Positions 1 through 10,592 of a DNA stretch of 64,000 bases are shown here, one piece after another. Every line of letters starts with the position of its first letter. Position 1 is the stretch's first letter. The translations under genes were made by a program, and so were the position numbers. The notes below the pieces were generated by a model that made no database searches, was not told the origin of the DNA, and worked only from the letters and a program-made list of their open reading frames with translations. The DNA comes from Ilex aquifolium (taxonomy: Eukaryota > Streptophyta > Magnoliopsida > Aquifoliales > Aquifoliaceae): positions 21,989,744-22,053,743 of the forward strand of contig OX637393.1 in NCBI GenBank assembly GCA_951799425.1, given 5' to 3'.

Positions 1-132
1 AGGAACCTCTCACCCTCAAGGCATCACAAACTCAAGCATCCTTATAAGGAACCTCTTGAGGGAAATCACATACTCTTCTCTCTTGGCATGAGCATCCTTA
101 TAAGGAACCTCTCACCCTCAAGGCATCACAAA
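1..132. repeat. short direct repeats at window edge
   Basis: The first 30 bases recur at 103-132, and a 22-base segment starting AGCATCCTTATAAGG at 35-56 recurs at 91-112. This is a local tandem rearrangement of roughly 100-bp units. I see no coding content in it. Confidence 0.8.
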
Positions 133-679
133 CAACCCAACCAAGCATACCATTCCAATATTTATATCATTTTACAAGCATCTCTCCAAAATCCCCAAGA
201 TATATTATGTAACAATTCCCCAACCAACAAGGAAAATACATGAGATCACAATAACATCATTTTTCTACCCCACACAAACAACTACGGTTTTCGAAGTTCA
301 TAATAAAGAAGCATTTAAGAAGAAATACATCATTCTCCCAAAAACTAGGGTTTTAAAGCTAGAAAAGAGATTTAATGGGTATTAAACCCTAGCAATGTAA
401 TCTTTGCAAAAAGCCTAAGAGATGATGATTCTATAGCATATATATACCATTGATAGCAAAAACATACATATATAAATACCCTAGCCTCAATGTAAGTGAG
501 TGAGAGAAAACCCCTACCTTGATGTTCTTGAAAAAATTAGGGCTTTGATCTTGAATCAACCCTTCAATCTCTTGTTTTCTCTTGATCTTGTGTTTCTCTC
601 TTTCTCTCTTTCTCTCTTCCTCTCTTATGTTTTCTAGGGTTTGGAGTGGTGTAATGAAGGCTAAGGAGGTGACAAAATG

Positions 680-794
680 TATTTATAGTGGAGGAAATGG
701 AGAAAGACCTGCAGTCGGATCGGGCTGGATTTATCGGGCGTACCAGTACGCGTACTGGTACGGTTGAGCTACTGGAGTTCGGCGTACCGGTACG
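680..794 (-). promoter_or_regulatory. CGTACCGGTACG palindromes upstream of a TATA box
   Basis: A perfect 24-nt palindrome spans 739-762 (two CGTACCAGTACG-type halves back to back) and a 12-nt palindrome CGTACCGGTACG spans 783-794. They are separated by a spacer containing GCTACTGGAG. On the minus strand a TATAAATA box lies at 687-680, about 50 bp downstream of the palindromes. This matches a core promoter with an upstream symmetric element; activity is inferred. Confidence 0.55.
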
Positions 795-1344
795 GTTTGA
801 CTGCCAGATTTTTGTTTCAACTTCCAATACAGTTTTGACCCATTTAGAGGTCGAATTGAAAAAATTTCATGAGACATACTTTTGTAGCCCTAGATGTCTA
901 CTATCTACTGTAAAAATTTCAGATCAATTGGACTTAAGGATAAAAAGTTATCGCCAAAACACTAAGTAGTGTTCAATACCCATTTTTACCCAAATTCTCG
1001 CTAAAGTGTATTTTAACTCCGGGACACTTCCTAACTTCCAATACATCCATATTACCACTCCCAATGTTTTTCGACCTTCCGGATTCAATGTAAATCAATA
1101 TTTTGACCTACAAACTTTTAGAAACTTGTCTAATCACCCTTTCCAAGTTTAAACATCTTCGACACGTAACTTCCCAATCAAATTGTCTCCATAGCATTTA
1201 TTCCTACGGTTTATTCTTATGTCACTACATATATCTACATCTTTACAAATATTATTTACTATATATATATCTCTATAAATATATAAAAGAAAATTCGTGG
1301 GGTTACAAAGAAGGACGCCAAGCCCAGACTCTTGAGATGGATAC

Positions 1345-2812
1345 TCTTGCTCCAAGAGTTTATCTTGTCATCAAGGACAAGAAAGGTGTGGAGAATGTGG
1401 TGGCAGATTATCTGTCCAGATTAACATATGAATTTTGTGAGGATGGACTGCCAATCAATGAGAAATTCCCCGATGAACAACTGTTCATGATTGATAAGAC
1501 ATCATGGTACGCAGATATTGCTAACTATCTTGCTACTGGTACCTTCCCTCCATCCTTTATCATGATGGACAAAAAGAAATTTCTGAGGGAGGTTCGTAAC
1601 TTCTTTTGGGAGGATCCCTACGTATTCAAGTACTGTAAGGATCAAATCATAAGACGTTGCATCCCCGCTCATGAAAGCAACCAGGTAATAAAATTTTGTC
1701 ATTCTGAAGCATGTGGTGGCCATTTTTCATCAAGAAAAACCGCTGCAAAAATATTGCAGTGTGGATTTTACTGGCCCACACTTTTCAAAGATGTCCATGC
1801 CTTTTGTTTAACTTGTGATAGATGCCAAAGGTTGGGAAGCATTTCTAAAAGAAATATGATGCCCTTAAACCCCATTCTGATAATTGAAATTTTTGACTGT
1901 TGGGGCATCGATTTTATGGGACCATTTCCTCCTTCCTTTGGCTATCTGTACATTTTAGTGGCTGTAAACTATGTATCCAAATGGGTTGAAACAATTCCAT
2001 GCCGAAACAATGATCACCAAACAGTGATCAAGTTTTTGAAAGAAAATATTTTGTCCCGGTTTGGAATTCCGAAATCAATCATAAGTGATGGGGGTGCTCA
2101 TTTTTGCAATCGTCCCTTTTGGAATTTGATGAAAAAATACTTGATTTTTCACAAAATTGTAACCCCTTATCATCCACAGACCAGTGGACAAGCTAAGTTA
2201 GCCAATCGGGAGATCAAATTAATTTTGGAAAAAACGGTGAATCCAGACCGCAAAGATTGGTCGTTAAGACTAACTGATGCACTCTGGGCGTACCGTACTG
2301 CTTTTAAAACAATTTTAGGCATGTCTCATTATCGATTAGTCTATGGAAAGCCATGTCACTTGCCTGTAGAATTGGAACATAGGACATACTGGGCCATTAA
2401 AGTAAGGAATTTTAACTTGGACAAGGCTGAACTAGCAAGGAAACTTCAGATAAATGAATTGGAGGAATTGAGAAATGAAGCATATGAAAATGATAAGATT
2501 GCTAAAACCAGGATGAAAATTTTTCATGACAAAAACATTGTGCGGAAATCTTTTGAGCTTTCTCAAAAAGTCTTGTTATTTAATTCAAGACTCCGCCTCT
2601 TTCCTGGTAAATTGAAGTCAAGATGGACTGGGCCTTACATTGTTAAAAAGGTGTTTGGACATGGAGCAGTTGAAGTGGAAAATCCATCAAACGGTAATAT
2701 CTTTACTGTTAATGGTCAACGGTTGAAACCATTTTTGGAGGATTTTGTTAAAAATGTGGAAACCATTCTTTTAATGGAACTAGAATACTCCTCCGAGAAT
2801 CGTGCCTGCTGA
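1345..2812 (+). pseudogene. Ty3/gypsy RNase H end and integrase remnant
   Basis: A long open frame preserves the last part of RNase H ([15 protein letters not shown]) and then integrase. It shows an HHCC zinc-binding region ending CDRCQR, the catalytic core with aspartates at 1,910-1,912 (GIDFMGPF) and 2,087-2,089 (ISDGG), HPQTSGQA, and a C-terminal domain with [10 protein letters not shown]. Integrase joins retroelement cDNA to host DNA. The third catalytic residue, expected 35 residues after the second Asp, is Lys (AAG, 2,195-2,197) instead of Glu, so the enzyme should be inactive. The frame opens upstream to 1,103, but that part shows no family similarity and looks fortuitous. Everything upstream of RNase H is gone, so this is a fossil even though the frame is open. 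Confidence 0.88.
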
Positions 2813-3455
2813 CACTTAAGTGGATCGGGTCAGGAAAAATCTAACCCAACCCGACCCACTAGGCTGCCTTTATAAGGCACCCACTTTTTCTCCCAGCCGC
2901 CGCTGTTGCCCCCCCCCCCAATTTTCTTCTTCTTCTTCTTCTTCTTCTCTTCTTCTGTTTCTGTTCTTCTTCTTCGTTTTCTCTGTTTTTTTTTACACAT
3001 AACCCATGACCACACACTCCACAAACACAATCTTTTGCTTCATGTTTTGCATTTTAATCTTATATTTGCTCATGGGTATCATTCTCTTGTTCGCACTCAC
3101 ACACAAGGATTTTCAGCCTACCCGAAACCCAGATCTGCGCACAAACGAGTAATTTATGTATTTTTATTTGTAGGTCTCAGCAGATGAACATATCTCTACC
3201 ATTCAACCTCATCTCCAAGATCCGTGAACTGGTAAATTCGAAACATTTGGGACAATGTTCAGTTTAGGTTGGGGGGTGTGAGAATACAGTTCATATTTGT
3301 CCGTAAATTTTAAAAATTTTTGCTGTTGTTGTTCTGATCATTTTATATACATTGTCTTGTATAAATTGATGATTATGTTTGTGAGTCAGCTTCAATCGTC
3401 TTTGTGACTGGCAGACGTTAAAGAACCAGATAGTGAGTCTTAAAGCTTAGAAATC
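2813..3455 (+). other. non-coding internal retrotransposon spacer
   Basis: Follows the integrase stop. It holds a possible TATA (TTTATAAGG near 2,870), a C-run and (TTC)n tract (about 2,910-2,985) and a polypurine-like GGTTGGGGGGTGTGAG at about 3,266-3,281 resembling the tract before the LTRs. No gene is supported. Confidence 0.5.
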
Positions 3456-3755
3456 ATGGATGTTAAACTTTTCTGGTTTAGTCTAGGAGTTATACGCACT
3501 TTTCCATCTGATGTGCATACTGTAATCATGAGAAAAGCAAGACTAGTAAGGAAGACTGAAATCCAAGAAAAACAAGCAAAACCCCTATGTGGCAGAAGCA
3601 GTTTTGCCAAACGGCATCGTGCCAAAAGACTTGGTGCTTGTAAACAGTGTGGCAGAGTCTTTCACGAGAAAAGATACAACCAGTGTTCTGAACCAATCTC
3701 CGGTCGCGTACTCGATCGATTAGACTGGATAGTGAATGGGCTGAGTAAGGATTAA
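3456..3755 (+). CDS. small Cys-rich ORF with zinc-knuckle-like motif
   Basis: A 99-residue open frame inside the Athila-like element, between pol and the env-like ORF. The middle is very basic (KRHRAKRLGACKQC). C62, C65, H70 and C77 form CX2CX4HX6C, close to the retroviral nucleocapsid knuckle (CX2CX4HX4C) but with two extra residues in the last gap. A metal- or RNA-binding role is therefore conceivable. I do not recognise the family. No promoter or splice signal specifically supports translation, and it may be a chance frame in decayed internal sequence. Confidence 0.3.
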   Translation: MDVKLFWFSLGVIRTFPSDVHTVIMRKARLVRKTEIQEKQAKPLCGRSSFAKRHRAKRLGACKQCGRVFHEKRYNQCSEPISGRVLDRLDWIVNGLSKD

Positions 3756-4132
3756 CCTGATACGCCATGCTATTCCGGTACTTTGCTTAACCGGTTTGTG
3801 AGAGATGAAGTTGGGAGAGTCACTGGTTGTCCGTTCTACACAGACACAGAGGGAGACTCAGATTAGGTAATTTTCTGTAGGAATGTGTACTTTTGTTGGG
3901 AGTGAAAGCCAATGGTCCGAATTTTTTTTTGTAAAAAGTGTAAAAATCTTTTTGTATAAACACTTTTTGACTAGAATGAAAATATGGGCCGAGTAAGGAA
4001 TGTCCCAAAATACCAACCTGAAGCGTGGGTAGGGGCTTATCCTGAGACGCCATAGGTTTTTGATTTAAAATTGTGTGTTTGGCCTTCTTTGATTGTGTAT
4101 AGTGTAGAGAAAAATTTTAATTTTTGGTTCAA

Positions 4133-4416
4133 CGTTCGAACGCCAGATGACGTTCGAACGTCATCTGCTTACAGTACTCAGCCTCTGATGAAGCTTCTGA
4201 TGAAACTTAAAAGTACTGGGAGTTCAGTCCGTTCGAACGCCAATAGACTGTTCGAACGAGATTAATGTTCAAACGCCAATAGAACGTTCGAACGAAGAGA
4301 ACCTACAGTACTTTGGCCTCTGACAAAACTCAAAAGTACTGAGAGCTCACCACATTCGAACGATCTGTTTAAAATCCTTCTACACACGTTCGAACGTCAC
4401 ACCTCAGGCTATAAAA
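4133..4416 (+). promoter_or_regulatory. CGTTCGAACG palindrome cluster and TATA box of env-like ORF
   Basis: Perfect CGTTCGAACG decamers lie at 4,133-4,142, 4,151-4,160 (inside a 24-nt perfect palindrome, 4,144-4,167), 4,230-4,239, 4,285-4,294 and 4,387-4,396. Degenerate copies lie near 4,250, 4,266 and 4,355. A TATAAAA box follows at 4,410-4,416, only 13 bp after the last palindrome, and the env-like ATG is about 210 bp further on. This looks like an internal promoter dedicated to the downstream ORF, with the palindromes as upstream element. Function is inferred. Confidence 0.6.
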
Positions 4417-4623
4417 GCCTGGTTCATCTTCTTCATTTCAAAACCCTCCAAACTCCTTGAAAAACTGAAAAACCCTTGGTGACTCTTCACTACCCAGCAC
4501 CCAAAACGCTTACCATTCTCCATTTTCAAACATCCAAAGCCCATTCCCACTTAAAGAATCCCCATTCTCACCAAGAAACCAAAAATTTCAACACCTTCAC
4601 AAACTCAAAACCCAAAAATCACA

Positions 4624-5717
4624 ATGCCTAGAGTTAAACTACCTGCCAGGCGAAACCTGATAAATCAGGAGCCTAATTTTGTAGAATAGGTGATTGAAGA
4701 GAGGGAAGGGAGACCAGTGGTGAAAAGATTTGATCGAACACGATTCCCCAATGCTCTCAAGGCAGAAAGGTATGAAAACTTCTTCCAAAATCATGCAGTA
4801 GTTTGTGAAAGGGATGTTGTGATTACTGATTTTGCGGAATTGGGAATATTGGCGGAGATGGAGAGGAGGAATTGGGTGTGGTTTTTGCGAAACGGGGGAG
4901 ATACCGTTGTTGACTTGGTGTGGGAGTTTTACTCCAACGCCGAGATCATCAATAGCGCAATCCGAACATACGTAAGGGGAGCCCACATTGATGTGAGTGA
5001 AGAGTATATTAAGGAAATAAGGCAAGAAGTGCCTCGGGTACAAAATCCGACATACCCTCCAAGGAAGAATGAACCATTGAATAGGGTTGGGAGAGAATTG
5101 ACAGGAATGACTAAGTTTTCATAGGATAGGTGGAGGTTTTTAAAACAAGGGGAGCTCACCGATAAATACAAGATGCTAAACTTAATTGCAGTGTCTAATC
5201 TCGCTCCCATAGGACGAAGGAGTGAGATTTTACCCGACATGGCCCGTCTACTTTATGTAATTGGCAAAGGACATAGCATCGACCTCCCCTCTCTCATCCT
5301 GAATGAAATGAAGAAGGGGTGTGATGTAAAAAGGAATGCACTCCCTTTTGCTACTTTGGTGACTGAAATGTGCACGGAAAATGGGATTAAGGTGAAGCCG
5401 GAGATGGAAATCCAAAAGCCGATGGGGCCACTAAACAAGGCATCCTTCAGGAGGAGCCAAGGTCATAGTGGCGGCCCAGCGGCAAGACAAGAAGAGCCCC
5501 CTGCCCACGGAGTGGATGAGGTACTAGAGAAGCTTGATGAGATGGAGGAGAGAGAGAGAGAGATCAGCCACAGGAGGCAGGTCCCAGCACCAGTAGTCGG
5601 AGATCACTGAGAGACATTATGATTGGCATCGAGGCCAACCAAGACAAGATTCTCCGACAGCAGGAGGAGATCCTTGGACTTCTGAGAGGTGGAGCTAGTA
5701 GAGATGGAGGAGAGTGA
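4624..5717 (+). pseudogene. Athila env-like / plant transposon protein ORF, broken
   Basis: The frame starts at ATG 4,624 (MPRVKLPARR) and is interrupted by in-frame TAG at 4,687-4,689 and again at 5,122-5,124. It closes at 5,608-5,610, but the next frame continues with a plausible Gln/Glu-rich C-terminus (IMIGIEANQDKILRQQEEIL) to TGA at 5,715-5,717, so a frameshift lies near 5,580-5,610. The body (RYENFF, NWVWFLRNGGDTVVDLVWEF, SIDLPSLILNEM) resembles the 'putative plant transposon protein' domain found after pol in Athila-type elements. No signal peptide or transmembrane segment is visible in the surviving part. The biochemical function of this family is unknown to me. Two stops plus a frameshift make it a pseudogene. 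Confidence 0.72.
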
Positions 5718-7555
5718 GAGAGAGAGAGATCCCTGTCCCTGTTCTTGTTCTTGTTTTTTTGTTTGTTTAAAGTGCTTCTTTTTATAAACTTCTTCTTTGA
5801 TAGCTGTAAGTTTTTCTTGTGTGATTGTGAATGAATCGAACCGTTGATATTAAAAGATGATATTTTGAGAAATGAATGGTTCCATTTATCACTTTTATTT
5901 GTTTTAATGCATATGTAGATTTAGCTTAAAATTAAAATATGATGGAACGAATGTGGATGTTAAGAATGTTTGCTAGAGTAAATACGCACATGATCGGTTT
6001 GACACCTCAACTTATCAACCAAAACTTAAAACCACATCTCTTGGACAATTGGTATTTTTTCTATGCTTAAATTATCAAATGTGCATCGATATCTGTTATT
6101 TTCAAAGTACAGGATGATCTGACTCGAAAATGGAATCGGTATATAACCGACATCCCCTGGAAAACCCAACATAACTAGTGGAGATAACAAAGAATATCAT
6201 GGTGAGTCTCGAGCCTTACGATGCTTTCGAGAGACAATCGATGTTTACTCAAGTAAAGTCTTTCACTCTCAATTTTTGAATAATCTCATTAATCTTGCTT
6301 TGATTGACGCAATTAAAAGCGATCTATTGACATATCCCACAGGAAACCTTCACATACTACACATACATGTGCACATACTTGAGAAATAATTTTAGGCCAT
6401 CTTTGAATTGATATTGAGCCTTAGCCATTTCTTTTACAAAATTATTTCCCTAGTCATCCATGGTTGAGACCTCAATGTATGATTTCTTCTTCGATAAACC
6501 CAAATGATTACCAAGCCACAAGAAAACATACTGGACACACCATTGCTATCTAATTTTCTTGCACCCTCTTATAAATCAATATGACACAAAAATGCAAGGA
6601 AATAGGGAAGACTGTGGAGGCTACTTTTCGATGACAAGAAGAATCAATGAGAACAATTGAAACAGAAAAGAAGCAAAAAGGCAAGAAATTGCCAAGAAAT
6701 TGAAAAATGAGAAAAACCAAAGAAAGAAATGTCATCTCTAGGCAAAATATCAAAAAGTTAGAAAAATGTGTGCTACACTACATAAACAAAAGATAGCTTT
6801 TGAAAATCTCTGACGTCGTTTCGTTAGCCACTGACCTCTGACCACGCTACAACCTATGAAAAGCCCTAATTGATCTCAAGTCTGTTACATGCGTGTGCTG
6901 TTAATCAAAATTGGGATATGGTAAGTAGCTTTTCTTTAAATTACGTGAATATTCTTTCATGAGATTATGCCAAACATAAGTAGTTGCTTCCTTAAAATTT
7001 CACTCCTTTCCTAATTGTGCATGTGATTTGTCGATTGGTCAACCTCTGATCACATGATCTGTGAGCAACAAGTCACTATAATCGGAGCGAACTTTTACTG
7101 AGAGCATTCTACGAGAGGTTTGTGGAATCGAAGCTATACATGGAAGGTGAAAAAGGGAGTGTTTGTTATGTAACAATTCCTGTGGCGTGAATGATCATTC
7201 CTACTACATTGGGAATTCCAAATGCCAATGTAACAGATGCTAATTTTTGTATAGAATAAATACCTATGAAAGAGGGACATGCGAGATATAAGTCAAAATT
7301 GAGAGTTGAGTGCCTCAACGACCATGATGCTAATTCACTTTAATTAGCAATCTCACATACACACCTGTTCGACTGAAGTTTGTGGTTAGCTTCACTGGAA
7401 ACCCTCACGAGACAACACTCGTCCGCTAGGGTAAACCTAGTGGTTCAACGGCTTGTTGCATAAGCTAAATGCAACCGGATGACCTACGAAAATGGCATTA
7501 GGAGTAGATTTGTTTTTGTATTACTAGAGACTAGCAATATTTAAGTTGGGGAGTG
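5718..7555 (+). other. 3' untranslated internal region and polypurine tract
   Basis: No gene is seen. Stretches here (for example TTTTAGGCCATCTTTGA near 6,391 and CTCACGAGACAACACTCGTC near 7,405) recur in the interior of the 29-34.7 kb element at about 31,631 and 32,652, showing common ancestry of the two families. The segment ends in a purine-rich AAGTTGGGGAGTG immediately before the LTR, the expected plus-strand primer. Confidence 0.6.
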
Positions 7556-9493
7556 TGATTAGCACTTAAAGTTAGCATGTTACTATGTCATTTTAAGACT
7601 AATTGTACTTTGATGGAGTTTAAGTGATGCCATTTCAGGCCCTAAACTGAACAAGGACTCAAGAACAACAAGTACCACACTTGGATGCAACACCAGCACA
7701 TTAGAGCCCAAAATTGGAGAAGCTTGGAGCACAGCCAGAACGATCGAACCCCAACTCACGTTCGAACGTCCATATTGCACTGTAGCAGACTCAACTGCTA
7801 AGAGAAGACGTGTTACAGTTAGGAAAGAAGACTGAAGCTCTGAGGCACTTGAGTGTCACGTTCGAACGCCAACTCACGTTCAAACGTGCACTTGAGTTGA
7901 TTGAAGACCAGACTACTGCGTAGAGTTGGAACTGAACTTTACAGAAGACCAACAGATCACTCGAGTGAAAGGGACAGAACACATCTGGCGTTCGAACGCC
8001 CTTAGTGCAAAAACAGAAGAAACGTTCGAACGGCAGTCAACGTTCGAACGACCATAAAGCAAAAACAAAAACAACGTTCGAACGCCAACTCACGTTCAAA
8101 CGTTCTCCATAGACTGGCAGCAGAGTGGTTGGCTTTTCACTTGGACTTGGGCGGCATACACTATTCATTTACCTCCTCTTGTCTCCTCCTCTTGCCTATA
8201 AATACTCCCCTTGTTGGAGAGCTAAGGGAGCCAAGTAGAAGGGTTGATGGAGGCTTAGACTCTCACTCACATTGTAGATTTAAGCTTATGTTTTCCTTGT
8301 ATAAAGTCTTTATTTTAGAGATTAGTTTGGCTTAGTCCAACATCTCCTTGTTTGTTATAAGAGTAGTTTTATGTTTATGCTTTCATTTACATGCATAGAA
8401 GGGAATTAGTTCATCTTTTGGTTGAGGAAGCCACCCTCCATTTCTTGGTTGAGGAAGCCACCCTCCAAATGTGAATAGCTTTCTTCTACTTTTATTGTTT
8501 ATGTACTTCACTTCCATTGCTTGAGCTTCTTTCTTTCTTAGATGAGTGAAACTCTTCCACTTTTCTAGAGCTTTACCAAAGCCGTGAAGGGTGGAACGTG
8601 ATTCACTCAATCTTTGTTAAAGATTGGCTCCTTGTTCATTGTTATTTTATCTTTTAAGTCTTCTACTTGGAGGGATGAGCATCACTCATTTTTCTAGCTT
8701 TACCAAAGCCATGAAGAGTGAGTAGTTTCTCATTCACTCTTTAGTAAGAGGAGAAGGGCATGTATAAGTTATCCGGGAATTATATTTGTGCTCTGTTCTA
8801 ATGCTTAACGTTTATTTCTCTTTGTTTATTGGATGATTGATTGCATCTAGCAAAGCTAAGATACTTTGTATAATCGTGGGTTCTTTCTATGACATGGATG
8901 ACTCTTGCATAGAAAGACTCATCGGTTCAAGGCAAGCACCCCGGCTAGATCTTCAGGACTACCCTTCAATCCTCCCCCTTATTGTGCTTCATTTAAAGAA
9001 AGGAATATTAATGTCATGATTGGATGTCTTGTAGAAACACTTGCTTGTTTGTAGACGGGTTAAGTCTCGGTACAGGCAATTCTTGTAAACTTATAGAAAG
9101 ACATCGGAATCATGTTCTTAATTCTCACAATCCATCTTTATCTTCTGATTAACTTGTTGTTGACACGGGGGTTAATTGAGTTATCAAGCACAAGTATAAT
9201 AAACCGGATAATTAACTACATGTCCAGATCTTTGAACTAAAGAGTGACCCTTTTTCATTAGCATTTATCTCCTCTTTTGTTAAGAAAATTCTCTTGGAAA
9301 GAATCTTATATTCTGTCCAGGAAATCTCACCTCTCTCAACAAATCTCAAAGGTCACAAACGATAGGTCTCCACCACTGTTTATCTCAAAAAACACCAACA
9401 TAAGTTCCCTGTGGATTCGACTCCGGACTCAAACCGGATTATTACTACAGCTTGACCGCCTGCACTTGGGTGTACACATTTCGGATCAAGTCA
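7556..9493 (+). repeat. 3' LTR, CGTTCGAACG family
   Basis: Begins TGATTAGCAC after the polypurine tract and ends GATCAAGTCA. It is homologous along its length to the solo LTR at 37,888-39,674 (for example TCGACTCCGGACTC and the TG...CA ends). It holds a palindrome cluster (7,758-8,103) and TATAAATA at 8,197-8,204. Length is about 1.94 kb. No gene lies inside. Confidence 0.82.
7758..8204 (+). promoter_or_regulatory. LTR promoter: CGTTCGAACG palindromes and TATA
   Basis: Palindromes at 7,758-7,769, 7,859-7,868, 7,987-8,000 (GGCGTTCGAACGCC, perfect), 8,023-8,032, 8,041-8,050 and 8,075-8,084, with near-copies ACGTTCAAACGT at 7,876 and 8,092. TATAAATA at 8,197-8,204 lies about 93 bp past the last copy. 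The near-copies differ by one G-to-A change at the central CpG, as expected from deamination of methylcytosine. Confidence 0.6.
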
Positions 9494-10085
9494 TTCATCA
9501 TATCTTAAGCATATAATGAACATATCATTTTCCACAAGCAATCCCAAACATGTTACATGTGATATCAATCTAACTAACATACTTGAATTCATAAGCATTT
9601 CATCAAACAATTAATAGGCAAAATTATGTAAACACATAGCATGCCCAAAACATCATATTCTTCATGAAATTCAAAACCAAGAAATTTCATCAAACCCAAA
9701 TCATACAAGAATTGGTTTTAACATATTTTTATACCCATTTTTTATATTCTAACAACCATAGGCATGTGTTATACATGAGAATTTATCTCTAACACCCTAC
9801 CCATTTTATATTTCAATCTTGGATTGGAAATAAACCTAGTTAGGAAAGGAACTCTACCTCTTGTAATGTATATCTGCGTAGAAGAAGCCTCAAAGACCCC
9901 CAATCAAGCTTCCAAAGCTTTATCCCGAAACTTCCGTCTTCGAGATTTTGGCGAAATTCATGATCTTTGATATGATTTTGTAGGTCTCGTCACGTAGAAC
10001 AACTTTAATTCTTGGCCTAAAGTAATCAAACGGTTGGATCTTCGTAGATCGGAAGAGGAAGCTTGAAGAACTTTGAGATTTCTCT

Positions 10086-10141
<56 letters not shown>

Positions 10142-10592
10142 CTGGAAGTGTTTGGCTGAACAATGGGGAAGAAAATCTAATTTTCTTCCCCTTCTATACT
10201 CCTCAAACACTTGACCCTCGTTGCTCCACGCGTCTCACTTTGCTTGGTCCAATTTTATTCCAAATCAATTAAATCTCGTCTCGTGTTAAGTTTCGTACAT
10301 TTTTATTGAACTAACTTTAAATTATTTTTTGGGTTTCGCAAATAAAATCTGATCGCCTTTATTTTACTTGTGCGATACCCAATCGCCTCGTAAAACGCAA
10401 AAATTCAATTGTCTCAGAATTCAACGAAAATTGACTAGGTAGTTAGATTTTGCAATACGAATCCAAAAGTGAGGTCCGTTTCGTCATCCGAGTTCTAGAA
10501 AAATTCGAGTTTTCAACCTGCACTATAACGTCTAATTACCATTTTACCCTTTTTAATAAAATTTTAATTTTTCCCGGGTTTTATAGTTTACA
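9494..10592 (-). mobile_element. fragment of B-family LTR, minus orientation
   Basis: Matches the solo LTR at 26,100-28,508 over its start-proximal part: the AAGCATATAAT stretch near 9,512, the splice-donor-like CTCTACCTCTTG near 9,852, the CTGAACAATGGGGAA leader near 10,155, and the terminal ...GGGTTTTATAGTTTACA at about 10,576-10,592. The 3' half of the LTR (including any palindrome zone) is absent, cut at the junction with the Athila-like 3' LTR. Confidence 0.65.
10096..10138. repeat. (CT)n microsatellite
   Basis: About 21 uninterrupted CT dinucleotides following a C-run, in the transcribed-leader part of the B-type LTR fragment. Confidence 0.95.

Larger units (their letters stand above)
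1..1080 (-). mobile_element. LTR-like retrotransposon fragment, minus orientation
   Basis: Read on the minus strand this segment has the layout of the LTRs elsewhere in the window: palindromes (794-739), a TATAAATA box (687-680), a CT/GA-rich leader (about 640-560), then an AG|GTAGGG splice-donor-like motif near 520. The same order occurs in the B-family LTRs. Neither terminus is certain: the left end is outside the window and the right end is fused to the integrase remnant near 1,100-1,340. No gene is visible; short open frames here are low-complexity. Calling it an LTR is an inference from layout. Confidence 0.45.
1345..9493 (+). mobile_element. 5'-truncated Athila-like Ty3/gypsy retrotransposon
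   Basis: In order: end of RNase H plus integrase (1,345-2,812), a non-coding stretch with a small Cys-rich ORF, an internal TATA promoter with palindromes, a disrupted env-like ORF (4,624-5,717), a long 3' untranslated internal region, a G-rich polypurine tract (about 7,541-7,555) and a 3' LTR (7,556-9,493). An ORF placed after integrase is typical of the Athila lineage. The 5' LTR, primer site, gag, protease and reverse transcriptase are missing. The LTR right end abuts a B-family LTR fragment, so the element probably inserted into that older LTR. It cannot be autonomous. Confidence 0.8.

Noticed and set aside
9920-10272. Frames across the (CT)n run
   Set aside because: Dinucleotide repeat gives Arg-Glu or Ser-Leu runs; no gene.
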